In this document: positions 46,413 to 55,155 of the stretch, piece by piece | Layout: every line of letters begins with the position of its first letter | Position numbering within the stretch: the first letter of the stretch is position 1 | DNA from: Pseudomonas sp. LD120 | Lineage (GTDB): Bacteria; Pseudomonadota; Gammaproteobacteria; Pseudomonadales; Pseudomonadaceae | NCBI RefSeq assembly: GCF_009861525.1 | Contig: NZ_WVHL01000002.1 | Coordinates: 558,001 to 622,000 of the forward strand | DNA: 64,000 nt | Direction of reading: 5' to 3' | Notes under the pieces: generated by a model | Database searches by the model: none | What the model saw: the letters and a program-made list of their open reading frames with translations, nothing else | Told to the model about the DNA's origin: nothing | Made by a program: the position numbers and the translations under genes

Positions 46413-47261
46413 ATGCTCGTTCCATTTCTGATCATGCTGCGCGAAGGGATTGAAGCCGCGCTTATCGTTGGCATCATCGCCAGTTACCTGAAACAGACCG
46501 GCCGTGGCCAGTGGATGCCCGCCGTGTGGATCGGCGTGTTTCTCGCCGCCGCCCTGGCGTTGCTGGTGGGCGGCGGCCTGGAACTGATGAGCGCCGAGTT
46601 TCCGCAGAAACAGCAGGAGCTGTTCGAGGGGGTTGTCGGCCTGGTGGCCGTGGGCATCCTCAGTTCCATGGTGTTCTGGATGCGCAAGGTGGCGCGCTCC
46701 ATCAAGCACGCCCTGCATGAGTCCCTGGACCAGGCCCTGGCCGGCTCCCGACACCAGGTCACGGCGCTGATCGCCATGGTGTTCTTCGCCGTCGCCCGGG
46801 AAGGCCTGGAAACCGTGTTCTTCCTGCTCGCGGTGTTCCAGCAGAGCCAGGGCCCCGGCGCGCCCATCGGTGCCCTGCTGGGCCTGGTCGCGGCGATCAT
46901 CATCGGTGTCCTGATCTACCGTGGCAGCCTGCGCCTGAACCTCGGGGCGTTCTTGCGCTGGACCGGGCTGTTCATCCTGCTGGTGGCCGCCGGCATCCTC
47001 GCCAATTCGGTGCAGGCCCTGCACGAAGCCGGAATCTGGAACCACTGGCAGACCGTGCTCTTCGACTTCAGCGCCAGCCTGCCCGTGGACGGCCCGCTGG
47101 GCTCGGTGCTGGCCGGCATGTTCGGCTACCAGGACGCGCCCACCCTCAGCACCCTCGGCGCCTATGGGCTGTACCTGGCGGTGACCCTGGTGGTGTTCTT
47201 CCTGCCCGCCGGCAGCGCGGCCAAGGCGCCCGCCCCGACCTCTTCCGTTTCCAGTCAATAG
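46413..47261 (+). CDS. efeU: FTR1-family iron permease EfeU
   Basis: Inner-membrane permease of 282 residues with about seven helices. The two Fe-binding motifs REGIE (residues 10-14) and REGLE (129-133) are intact. It imports iron after periplasmic oxidation by EfeO/EfeB. It starts an operon of efeU, efeO, efeB and a second EfeO/M-like gene, with short gaps and one strand. The ATG has a weak ribosome site. The upstream Fur box suggests iron control. Confidence 0.93.
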   Translation: MLVPFLIMLREGIEAALIVGIIASYLKQTGRGQWMPAVWIGVFLAAALALLVGGGLELMSAEFPQKQQELFEGVVGLVAVGILSSMVFWMRKVARSIKHALHESLDQALAGSRHQVTALIAMVFFAVAREGLETVFFLLAVFQQSQGPGAPIGALLGLVAAIIIGVLIYRGSLRLNLGAFLRWTGLFILLVAAGILANSVQALHEAGIWNHWQTVLFDFSASLPVDGPLGSVLAGMFGYQDAPTLSTLGAYGLYLAVTLVVFFLPAGSAAKAPAPTSSVSSQ

Positions 47262-47269
47262 GCTCCCCC

Positions 47270-48469
47270 ATGACCCCGCAAGCCTCTTCCCAGGCCTCGC
47301 CGTCCCGCGCCTTGCGCTGGGCGGTGGCCGGCTCGGTGATCGTGATGATCGCCGCCGGCGGGCTGTTCTATTACGCCGCGCAACTGGCCGCCGACAAGCG
47401 TCAGGCGCACCCAGGCGAAATCACCGTGACCCTCTACCCCAAGAGTTGCCAGCCCAACGCCCTGAGCGTTGCGGCCGGACACGCCAGCTTCCGCATCGTC
47501 AACCGCTCCGAGCGCGCCGTGGAATGGGAAATCCTCGACGGCGTGCTGGTGGTCGAGGAACGGGAGAACATCGCTCCGGGCCTGAGCCAGGTGGTCCACG
47601 CCGACCTGCAACCGGGCGACTACGCCATGACCTGCGGACTGTTGAGCAACCCGCGCGGCACCCTGCATGTGACGGCCAGCGCCGAGTCCGATGCCCAGGC
47701 CAAGGCCGGTCCCTCACTGCTGGCCTTTATCGGGCCGCTGTCGGAGTTCCGGGTCTACCTGAATACCCAGGGCAGCGCCCTGATCAAGGCCGTGGCCAGC
47801 TTGCAGCAAGCGATTGAGGCCGGCGACCTGAAACAGGCCCAGGCCCTGTACCTGCCGGCCCGCGCCGCCTATCAGCGCCTGGCCCCGGCCGCCCAGCGCC
47901 TGGCCGAACTGGACAACGGCATCAATGCCCGCGCCGACTACTTCGAACAGCGCGAACAGGACCCGGGCTTCAGCGGTTTCCATCGCCTGGAGTACGGCCT
48001 GTTCCAGAAAAATGACCTGGTGGGCCTCGCTCCCATAGCTCAGCGCCTGTCCAGCGACGTGGTCAGCCTCAAGCAACAGTTGCTGGCCCAGACCCTGCCA
48101 CCGGAGCAATTGGTGAGCATCATCGCGCGCAACATGCGCAGCCTGGCCAACCTGCGGGCCAGCAGCGGTGAAGAGGAGCGCTACAGCCACAGCGATCTCA
48201 ACGGTTTTGCCGCCAACCTGGAAACCACGCGCAAGGTCATCGACCTGCTGCGCCCGTTGCTGGTCAAGTCCGCCGCCCCGCTGCTGCCCCAGGTGGACAG
48301 CGCGGCCCAGGCCCTGGCCGCGCGCCTGGACAGCCTGCGCGATGGCTTCGGTTACGTGAGCTACGACAAGGTCAGCGCCGAACAACGCACAGAAATCGCC
48401 GACAAGGCCCTGGCCCTGGCCGACGCCCTCGACGCCATCGACCCCGCACTCGGCCTTTCCGGCCTGTAA
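47270..48469 (+). CDS. efeO: EfeO: cupredoxin-imelysin iron-binding protein, membrane-anchored
   Basis: Periplasmic protein of 399 residues anchored by an N-terminal helix (about 16-40, no cleavage site). Residues about 50-135 are a cupredoxin-like domain (ITVTLYPKSCQPNALSVAAG, then YAMTCGLLSNPRG), and about 145-399 an imelysin/M75 domain with the GFHRLEYGLF metal motif (HxxE) and SGEEERYSHSDLNGF. It is thought to bind and oxidise ferrous iron for EfeU. It starts eight bases after efeU stops. The retained anchor rather than a cleaved signal is a feature of this copy. Confidence 0.9.
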   Translation: MTPQASSQASPSRALRWAVAGSVIVMIAAGGLFYYAAQLAADKRQAHPGEITVTLYPKSCQPNALSVAAGHASFRIVNRSERAVEWEILDGVLVVEERENIAPGLSQVVHADLQPGDYAMTCGLLSNPRGTLHVTASAESDAQAKAGPSLLAFIGPLSEFRVYLNTQGSALIKAVASLQQAIEAGDLKQAQALYLPARAAYQRLAPAAQRLAELDNGINARADYFEQREQDPGFSGFHRLEYGLFQKNDLVGLAPIAQRLSSDVVSLKQQLLAQTLPPEQLVSIIARNMRSLANLRASSGEEERYSHSDLNGFAANLETTRKVIDLLRPLLVKSAAPLLPQVDSAAQALAARLDSLRDGFGYVSYDKVSAEQRTEIADKALALADALDAIDPALGLSGL

Positions 48470-48484
48470 CCCGACGAGCCTTCC

Positions 48485-49795
48485 ATGAACGATTCAGATC
48501 AAGCCAACCCCTTCTTCAGCGCCCAACGCCGACGCGTACTGCTGGGCATGGGCGCCGCCGGCGTGGCGCTGGCTGGCAGCAGCCTAAGTTGCCCGGCCCT
48601 GGCCGCCGCGCCCGCCCAGGTCGCCGAAGCCCCGAGCAGCGACAAGACCCAGGACCGCCACGACTTCCACGGTCGGCACCAGAGCGGCATCGTCACCCCA
48701 CGTCCGGCGGCGGGCATGCTGGTGTCCTTCGATGTGCTGGCCAGCGACCGTGATGAGCTGGAGCGACTGTTCCGGACACTCAACCAGCGTATCGACTTTC
48801 TCATGAGTGGCGGCCCGGTGACCCCGATCGACCCGAAGCTGCCGCCCCTGGACTCCGGCATCCTCGGCCCGGTGGTGACCCCGGACAACCTGACCATCAC
48901 CGTCTCGGTGGGCGCCTCGCTGTTCGACGAGCGCTTCGGCTTGACCGCGGCCAAGCCCAAGCGCTTGATGCGCATGGTGGGATTCCCCAACGACGCCCTG
49001 GAGCCAGCCTGCTGCCACGGCGACCTTAGCCTGCAGTTCTGCGCCAACAGCGCCGACACCAACATCCACGCCCTGCGCGACATCGTGAAGAACCTGCCCG
49101 ACCTGCTGCTGGTGCGCTGGAAACAGGAAGGCAGCGTACCGCCCCAGGCCCCGGCCAAACCCGGGGAACCTGCGCAGAGCGCGCGCAACTTCCTGGGCTT
49201 TCGCGATGGTTCGGCCAATCCCGATTCCAATGACCAGCAGGCCATGCAGCAGATCGTCTGGGTCCAGCCCGGCAGCGACGAACCGGCCTGGGCGGCCCAT
49301 GGCAGCTACCAGGCGGTGCGGATCATCCGCAACTTCGTCGAGCGCTGGGACCGCACCCCACTGCAAGAGCAGCAAAGCATCATCGGCCGGGTCAAGACCA
49401 CGGGCGCACCCATGGACGGCCATAAGGAAAGCCAGGTGCCCGACTACGGCAAAGATCCCCACGGCAAGCTCACCAAGCTCGACGCCCACATCCGCCTGGC
49501 CAATCCGCGTACCGCGCAGACCCGACAGAACCTGATCCTGCGCCGGCCGTTCAACTACTCCAACGGCGTCAACAAGAACGGTCAGTTGGACATGGGCCTG
49601 CTGTTCATCTGCTACCAGTCCGACCTGGAAAAAGGCTTCATCGCGGTACAGACCCGCCTCAACGGCGAGCCCCTGGAGGAGTACCTCAAGCCCACCGGTG
49701 GCGGCTACTTCTTCACCTTGCCGGGGGTCACCGGCGCCGCGGATTTCATCGGCCGCTCGCTGCTCGATGCCAGCCGAGCGGAAACCACGGCCTGA
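48485..49795 (+). CDS. efeB: EfeB: Tat-exported DyP-type heme peroxidase
   Basis: Heme peroxidase of 436 residues. The Tat signal is SAQRRRVLLGMGAAGVALA with the arginines at 15-17. The DyP hallmark GFRDG has catalytic Asp241, and the proximal heme ligand is His335 in DAHIRLANPR. It is exported folded, oxidises ferrous iron or recovers iron from heme in the periplasm, and works with EfeO and EfeU. It lies 15 bases after efeO. Confidence 0.94.
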   Translation: MNDSDQANPFFSAQRRRVLLGMGAAGVALAGSSLSCPALAAAPAQVAEAPSSDKTQDRHDFHGRHQSGIVTPRPAAGMLVSFDVLASDRDELERLFRTLNQRIDFLMSGGPVTPIDPKLPPLDSGILGPVVTPDNLTITVSVGASLFDERFGLTAAKPKRLMRMVGFPNDALEPACCHGDLSLQFCANSADTNIHALRDIVKNLPDLLLVRWKQEGSVPPQAPAKPGEPAQSARNFLGFRDGSANPDSNDQQAMQQIVWVQPGSDEPAWAAHGSYQAVRIIRNFVERWDRTPLQEQQSIIGRVKTTGAPMDGHKESQVPDYGKDPHGKLTKLDAHIRLANPRTAQTRQNLILRRPFNYSNGVNKNGQLDMGLLFICYQSDLEKGFIAVQTRLNGEPLEEYLKPTGGGYFFTLPGVTGAADFIGRSLLDASRAETTA

Positions 49796-49828
49796 CGCCC
49801 CAACACAACACCTCCACGGAAACCTCCC

Positions 49829-50653
49829 ATGAAAAACTCGCCGCTTGCTGTGTTACTGACCCTTGCCCTGCTCCACGCGCCGCTGTCGGCCTTCGCTGCC
49901 AGCGCGCCCCTGGAGCTGGTGGGGCCGATCTCCGACTACAAGATCTACGTCACCGCACAGCTCGACGAGCTGGCCAGCCATACCCAGCAATTCACCGACG
50001 CGGTGAAAAAAGGCGACCTGGCCACTGCCAAGCGGCTCTATGCGCCGACCCGGGTCTACTACGAGTCGATCGAACCCATCGCCGAACTCTTCAGCGACCT
50101 GGATGCGTCCATCGACTCGCGGGCCGACGACCACGAGCAAGGCGTCAAGGCCGAAGACTTCAGCGGTTTCCATCGCCTCGAATACGCGCTGTTCGCACAA
50201 CACAGCACAGCTGGCCTGGGCGCGCTGGCCGAGCGTCTGAACAAGGACGTCAAGGACCTGCAGACCCGCGTCGCCGGCCTGACCTTCGCGCCGGAAAAAG
50301 TCGTGGGCGGCGCTGCGGCACTGCTCGAAGAAGTGGCCGCGACCAAGATCTCCGGCGAAGAGGACCGCTACAGCCACACTGACCTCTATGACTTCCAGGG
50401 CAACATCGACGGGGCGAAGAAAATCGTCGACCTGCTGCGTGGGCCGATCGAGAAACAGGATCAGGCCTTTGCCGCCAAGCTGGACAAGAACTTCGCCAGC
50501 GTGAACACGATCCTGGCCAAGTACAGAACCCCTGACGGCGGTTTCATGACCTACGACCAGGTCCAGGACAACGACCGCAAGGCCCTGATCGGTCCGGTCA
50601 ACACCCTGGCCGAAGACCTCTCGACCCTGCGCGGCAAGCTGGGCCTGAACTGA
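49829..50653 (+). CDS. efeM: EfeM-type imelysin protein lacking cupredoxin domain
   Basis: Secreted periplasmic protein of 274 residues with a Sec signal peptide (LLTLALLHAPLSAFAASA). The mature protein is the imelysin/M75 domain alone, with GFHRLEYALF and SGEEDRYSHTDLYDF, nearly the same motifs as EfeO. Lack of a cupredoxin domain defines EfeM-like proteins. It is the last gene of the operon, 33 bases after efeB. Having both EfeO with cupredoxin and EfeM in one operon suggests two iron donors or a handover chain. Confidence 0.88.
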   Translation: MKNSPLAVLLTLALLHAPLSAFAASAPLELVGPISDYKIYVTAQLDELASHTQQFTDAVKKGDLATAKRLYAPTRVYYESIEPIAELFSDLDASIDSRADDHEQGVKAEDFSGFHRLEYALFAQHSTAGLGALAERLNKDVKDLQTRVAGLTFAPEKVVGGAAALLEEVAATKISGEEDRYSHTDLYDFQGNIDGAKKIVDLLRGPIEKQDQAFAAKLDKNFASVNTILAKYRTPDGGFMTYDQVQDNDRKALIGPVNTLAEDLSTLRGKLGLN

Positions 50654-50824
50654 CCCGGTCCAAGCCAGAATCAGCCCAGGCCGCTGGCTTGTGTGAGCGG
50701 GCTTGCCAGTGCAAGCGATTGCCAGCCCCCCCACAAGCCTCGACACCCTATTGCTCTCGTCGCCGGCCAGCCGGCGCCCACCTGGCGTTGCCATCACGGC
50801 TGCAGATAAGGCTGGGCGTCAGCG

Positions 50825-50840
50825 CGTTATCCCGATAACG
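50825..50840. promoter_or_regulatory. Perfect palindrome upstream of the MFS gene
   Basis: CGTTATC-CC-GATAACG, two 7-base arms, 34 bases before the MFS start. It is placed like a repressor operator overlapping the promoter. No regulator gene is adjacent, so the cognate protein is unknown. Confidence 0.55.
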
Positions 50841-50874
50841 TTCACGGCCCAACGGCTTTCATGGAAGATTTTCT

Positions 50875-52071
50875 ATGCCTCGCTCCACAGCGACCGCCGC
50901 GGCGCTGACTGCCAAACCCTTCTCGCTGCTACCACTGATGGCCGCCTACATCGCCTGCACCATGTCGATGATGGCTTTCGTCTCGCTGATCGGCCCGATC
51001 TCCCGAGCCCTGCACCTGGAGACCTGGCACGCCGGCGCCGCCGTCACCGTGTCCGGGGTGATCTGGATGCTCCTGTCGCGCCCCTGGGGCCAGGCCAGCG
51101 ACCGCTTCGGCCGACGCCGGGTGCTGTTGCTGGGCACCGCCGGCTTCACCCTCGCCTACTGGGCGCTGTGCCTGTTTATCGACCTGTCGCTGCAGACGTT
51201 GCCCAGCGTCGCCATCGCGTTCTTCGGCCTGATGCTGGGCCGCGGGCTGATCGGTGCCTTTTATGCTGCTGTGCCCGTGGGAGGGCTCGCACTGATCGCC
51301 GACAACGTCGAACCGCAGCATCGGGCGCAGGCCATGGCCACCCTCGGCGCCGCTAACGCCGTCGGCCTGGTGCTCGGCCCGGCGGTGGCGGCGCTGCTGG
51401 CCCGCTACAGCCTGAGTCTGCCGTTCTACGCCATGGCGGTGTTGCCCTTGCTGGCGTTCCTGGTGCTGCGCTACAAGCTACCGCGCCAGGAACTGCACCT
51501 CAAGCACCTCCCCAGCCGGGTCCGCTTGAATGACCCACGACTGCTGCGGCCGATGACGGTGGCCTTTGTCGCCATGCTCTGCGTATCGATCGCCCAGATC
51601 ACCGTCAGCTTCTACGCCATGGATCGCCTGCACCTGAACCCGGCCGATGCGGCGCAGGTCGCCGGGGTAGCCCTGGCCATGGTTGGCGTGGCATTGATCT
51701 GCGCACAGTTGGTGGTGCGCAAACTGGAATGGCCGCCGCTGCAGATGATCCGCTACGGCGCCCTGCTCTCCGCGCTGGGATACGCCGGCAGCATGCTGGT
51801 GGACAGCGCCTGGGGCCTGTGGCTGGCGTTCTTTGTCTCGGCGGCCGGCATGGGCGGTGTGTTCCCATCATTCTCGGCCCTGGCGGCAAATGCCGTGCAA
51901 GCCTCGGAACAAGGGGCGAGTGCCGGCAGCATCGGTGCCGCCCAAGGCTTGGGCGTGGTCATCGGCCCGCTGGTGGCAAGCCTGATCTACGCCATCGAAC
52001 CGCGCCTGCCCTACCTGCTGGCGGCGGTGCTGCTGGTGCTGATCGCGATCTGGCCAAACCCGCGGACCTGA
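50875..52071 (+). CDS. MFS transporter (12 TM type)
   Basis: Inner-membrane secondary transporter of 398 residues. The MFS motif between TM2 and TM3 appears as RPWGQASDRFGRRRVLL, and about 12 helices can be counted. The second half has GYAGSMLV and QGLGVVIGPLVASLIY. It could export a drug or siderophore; location after the efe operon suggests but does not show an iron link. Substrate unknown. A palindromic operator lies just upstream. Confidence 0.85.
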   Translation: MPRSTATAAALTAKPFSLLPLMAAYIACTMSMMAFVSLIGPISRALHLETWHAGAAVTVSGVIWMLLSRPWGQASDRFGRRRVLLLGTAGFTLAYWALCLFIDLSLQTLPSVAIAFFGLMLGRGLIGAFYAAVPVGGLALIADNVEPQHRAQAMATLGAANAVGLVLGPAVAALLARYSLSLPFYAMAVLPLLAFLVLRYKLPRQELHLKHLPSRVRLNDPRLLRPMTVAFVAMLCVSIAQITVSFYAMDRLHLNPADAAQVAGVALAMVGVALICAQLVVRKLEWPPLQMIRYGALLSALGYAGSMLVDSAWGLWLAFFVSAAGMGGVFPSFSALAANAVQASEQGASAGSIGAAQGLGVVIGPLVASLIYAIEPRLPYLLAAVLLVLIAIWPNPRT

Positions 52072-52080
52072 TCCCGGTAA

Positions 52081-52338
52081 CCGCTGCCGCAGGCTGCGAA
52101 CGACTTGGGCGACATGCCGACGTAGCAGATGCCGCGCTTGGGCTCACTGAAGGTCCTGCGGACCTTGGCGCAGCTTCGCAGGCTCGGCAGCGGCTACAGA
52201 TGTCACGCTGTTCTTGTAGCCGCTGCCGCAGGCTGCGAATGGTTTGGGCGGCATACCGACGTAGCAGATGCCGCGCTTGGGCTCGCTGAAGGTCCTGCGG
52301 ACCTTGGCGCAGTCTTGCAGGCCGCGGTAGCGGCAGGT
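52081..52338. repeat. Tandem pair of family-A repeats, 139-base period
   Basis: CCGCTGCCGCAGGCTGCGAA occurs at 52081 and again at 52220. Within each unit GTAGCAGATGCCGCGCTTGG and AAGGTCCTGCGGACCTTGGC recur at the same offset. The two units are nearly identical, so the duplication is recent. The array reaches the stop codon of pssA. Confidence 0.92.
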
Positions 52339-53681
52339 TACAGCATGCGGTAGAGCAGGCGTTCGATCCGCACACGGCTGACCCGACGCAGGAACTTGCC
52401 CACCGGCACGGGGTAATCCACCAGGCTTTCCAGGTACTGGAAGTGCTCGATGCGTCGGGTGTGACGGTAGATCTGCTCCTGCTCGACGCGGCGCGCCTCC
52501 AGCAACTCGCCTTGGGGGTCATCCAGCAACAGGGCATTTTCCAGGTCCAGACGGAAGGCCCGTGGGTTGAGGTTGTTGCCGGTGAGCAAGGTGTAACGCT
52601 CATCGACCCACATGCCCTTGAGGTGATAGGTGTTGTCGCCATCGCGCCACAGGTGCAGGTTGAGCAAGCCGCTGTCGATCACCTTCTGGTGGCGCTTGGC
52701 GAAACGCCGCAGGCTGATCTCGTACAGGTACGGCAGCGCGGCGATGACCTTGAACGGCTCGTTAGGCGGAATGTAGAAGTCGTTGGCGGTCTTGTCGCCG
52801 ACGATAATGTCGATCTTCACCCCGCGCTCCAGGGCCCGGTTGATTTCCCGGGTCACCGGCAGCGGCAGGTTGAAATACGGGGTGCAGATGGTCAGTTGCC
52901 GTTGGGCCCCGGCGATCAGCTCACAGATCACCCGATTCAGCGGATTGCCCTTGCCTACCCCGAGCAACGGGCTGACCGACAACCCGCGCTTGTCCAGGCT
53001 GCCTGCGGTGGTGTCATAGGTGGCGTGCTTGAGTCGGCTGCGCAGGTCGCCAATATCATTGCGCAGGCTGCGGGTGGTCGGCAGGTTGGGCAGGTCCAGG
53101 CGATGCACCGCCCTCGACGCCACCAGACCGTGGCGCACCAGATGGTGCATGGAGTCGGCCAGGGCTTTGTTGTGCAGCAGGTGGTAACGGTCGAAACGGT
53201 ATTTGTCGAACTTGTGCAGGTACACGTTGTTCAGGCTGGCGCCGCTGTAGAGCACGTAATCATCGATCACGAAACCCTTGAGGTGCAGCACCCCGAACAG
53301 CTCGCGGGTCTGCACCGGCACGCCATAGATCGGTACCTCGGTGGCATGGGTGCGAGTCATTTCCTGGTACCAGGCCGAGTTGCCCGGTTGCTTGCCGGCA
53401 CCGATCAGGCCGCGCTGGGCCCGCAGCCAGTCCACCACGACCACCACCTCCAGTTCCGGGCGCGCGGCCTTGGCGGCGTGCAGCGCATCGAGAATTTCCT
53501 GGCCGGCTTCGTCCTGTTGCAGGTACAGGGCGACGATATAGATGCGCCGGGTGGCTTGGGCGATCTGCTCCAGCAGCGTGCGGCGAAATTGTGCGGCGCC
53601 TGTCAGCGTCGTGAAGGCTTCGGCAACCTGAGCAAAGCTGCGCAGTTTGGGCAGTGAGGAACGTTTGAAAAGCGACGGCAT
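52338..53681 (-). CDS. pssA: CDP-diacylglycerol--serine O-phosphatidyltransferase, PLD-type (PssA)
   Basis: Membrane-associated enzyme of 447 residues that makes phosphatidylserine, the precursor of phosphatidylethanolamine. Two HKD motifs are intact: HLKGFVID with His133 and Asp140, and HLKGMWVD with His353 and Asp360. Length and sequence fit the type I PssA of gammaproteobacteria. ATG 53681 begins MPSLFKRSSLPKL, as in family members; the long N-terminal open frame upstream is not credible. The stop lies inside the family-A repeat array. It is divergent from the TetR gene. Confidence 0.92.
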   Translation of the reverse strand: MPSLFKRSSLPKLRSFAQVAEAFTTLTGAAQFRRTLLEQIAQATRRIYIVALYLQQDEAGQEILDALHAAKAARPELEVVVVVDWLRAQRGLIGAGKQPGNSAWYQEMTRTHATEVPIYGVPVQTRELFGVLHLKGFVIDDYVLYSGASLNNVYLHKFDKYRFDRYHLLHNKALADSMHHLVRHGLVASRAVHRLDLPNLPTTRSLRNDIGDLRSRLKHATYDTTAGSLDKRGLSVSPLLGVGKGNPLNRVICELIAGAQRQLTICTPYFNLPLPVTREINRALERGVKIDIIVGDKTANDFYIPPNEPFKVIAALPYLYEISLRRFAKRHQKVIDSGLLNLHLWRDGDNTYHLKGMWVDERYTLLTGNNLNPRAFRLDLENALLLDDPQGELLEARRVEQEQIYRHTRRIEHFQYLESLVDYPVPVGKFLRRVSRVRIERLLYRML

Positions 53682-53762
53682 AGGGCTCGCGGTGGCTCCA
53701 ATCCAAAGAGCGCAAGAGCTTACACCATGGAACAGGCTGAGTCCCCTGTCAGCCCGTTCTGA

Positions 53763-53837
53763 AGTAACCGGCTTGCTGGCGCAAAGCATCTTGAGTCTTG
53801 CACTGCCCTGGAAATTACCTTGGCCGGCAAGCCAGCA
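53763..53837. repeat. Diverged family-B repeat
   Basis: TAACCGGCTTGCTGGCGCAA at 53765 faces CCTTGGCCGGCAAGCCAGC near 53835. It is a decayed copy lying between pssA and the TetR promoter. Confidence 0.6.
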
Positions 53838-53890
53838 CCTGTGAGAAAGATCGCTGAATATAAAAGTTTGAATTACAGGATTGACCAAGG

Positions 53891-53904
53891 AGAACGATCG
53901 TTCT
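53891..53904. promoter_or_regulatory. Perfect 14-base palindrome in the TetR gene promoter
   Basis: AGAACGATCGTTCT, 12 bases before the TetR ATG. Its location is ideal for self-repression by the encoded regulator and for control of the downstream SnoaL-like gene. Confidence 0.7.
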
Positions 53905-53916
53905 ACTCTTTGCGCC

Positions 53917-54480
53917 ATGAACGAAATCACTCCCTCTGAAACACGCGACATCATCCTCGACGTCACCGAGAAGCTGATCTACAAGAGCGGCATTGCCGCC
54001 ACGGGCATGGATCTGTTGGTGAAGACCGCCGGGGTCTCGAGAAAGAGCGTCTATCGCTATTTCAGCAACAAGGACGAACTGGTGGTAGCGGCCCTGGAAC
54101 GCCGCGATCAGCGCTGGATGCACTGGTACAGGACTGAAGTGGGCAAGGCCGAAGGCTCTGCACAGCGGCTGCTAGCGCTGTTCAGCGTACTCAGGGATTG
54201 GTTCGGGTCCGAAGGTTTCCGCGGCTGCGCCTTTATCAACACCAGCGGCGAGACCGGCGATCCCCAGGACCCGGTGCGCCAGGTGGCCAAACAACATAAA
54301 CAGAAACTGCTCGATTACGTGACCGAGCTTTGCCAGGAACATGGCGTGCAACATCCAAAGGAACTGGCAGCGCAACTGCTGATCCTGATCGATGGCGCCA
54401 TTACCGTTGCCCTTGTCATGGGCGATCACAGTGCTGCTGATAATGCGCAATGCATGGCGCGAAAGTTATTGGACCTCTGA
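53917..54480 (+). CDS. TetR-family transcriptional regulator
   Basis: Repressor-like protein of 187 residues. The TetR N-terminal HTH is clear ([38 protein letters not shown]). The C-terminal ligand domain has [13 protein letters not shown], a pattern I associate with AefR/AcrR-like regulators. A palindrome 12 bases upstream suggests autoregulation. The next gene on the strand lies 58 bases downstream and is a probable target. The inducer is unknown. Confidence 0.9.
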   Translation: MNEITPSETRDIILDVTEKLIYKSGIAATGMDLLVKTAGVSRKSVYRYFSNKDELVVAALERRDQRWMHWYRTEVGKAEGSAQRLLALFSVLRDWFGSEGFRGCAFINTSGETGDPQDPVRQVAKQHKQKLLDYVTELCQEHGVQHPKELAAQLLILIDGAITVALVMGDHSAADNAQCMARKLLDL

Positions 54481-54538
54481 TTGTTTTAAACAAGAGCAAC
54501 TGCTTTGTTTGAACAGCAACTTTTATTGGAGACAAGTC

Positions 54539-55018
54539 ATGTCGTCTAACGCTCAAGTACGCCCGCCCCTTCCACCTTTCACTCGCGAGTTGGCGATTGA
54601 AAAGATCCGTCTGGCCGAAGATGGCTGGAACTCCCGGGACCCGGAACGGGTATCCCTGGCGTATACCCTGGACACCCAGTGGCGCAACCGCGCCGAGTTT
54701 GCCCACAACCGCGAAGAGGCCAAGGCCTTCCTCGCCCGCAAATGGGCCAAGGAACTGGATTACCGCCTGATCAAGGAACTCTGGGCCTTTACCGACAACC
54801 GCATCGCCGTGCGCTACGCCTATGAATGGCATGACGACTCTGGCAACTGGTTCCGCTCCTACGGCAACGAGAACTGGGAGTTCGACGAACAAGGGCTGAT
54901 GGCCCGGCGTTTTGCCTGCGTCAACGACATGCCGATCGAGGCAACCGAGCGCAAATTCCACTGGCCCCTGGGCCGGCGCCCGGATGAGCATCCGGGGCTT
55001 TCCGAGCTGGGGCTGTAA
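54539..55018 (+). CDS. SnoaL-like/NTF2-fold protein (DUF1348)
   Basis: Small cytoplasmic protein of 159 residues. It matches DUF1348 of the NTF2 superfamily: [60 protein letters not shown] and [20 protein letters not shown]. No catalytic residues are known for this group. It is probably cotranscribed with the upstream TetR gene. TATTGGAGACA provides the ribosome site. Likely roles are detoxification or small-molecule binding, uncertain. Confidence 0.88.
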   Translation: MSSNAQVRPPLPPFTRELAIEKIRLAEDGWNSRDPERVSLAYTLDTQWRNRAEFAHNREEAKAFLARKWAKELDYRLIKELWAFTDNRIAVRYAYEWHDDSGNWFRSYGNENWEFDEQGLMARRFACVNDMPIEATERKFHWPLGRRPDEHPGLSELGL

Positions 55019-55155
55019 CCCGCCGGCGTGTCCCGGCTCACGTCATAGCGCCGCCTGGAACCGTGCAACAGCCGTCGTGATTCGTGCCGGCCATCACGCC
55101 AGCGCCGGCGTTGCCCCCATCAGACGGCGTCCTGGTCCTTGAGCCGGACCAGGGC

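Noticed and set aside
52081..52338. CRISPR-like array
   Set aside because: Only two 139-base units with no spacer pattern; it is a tandem intergenic repeat.
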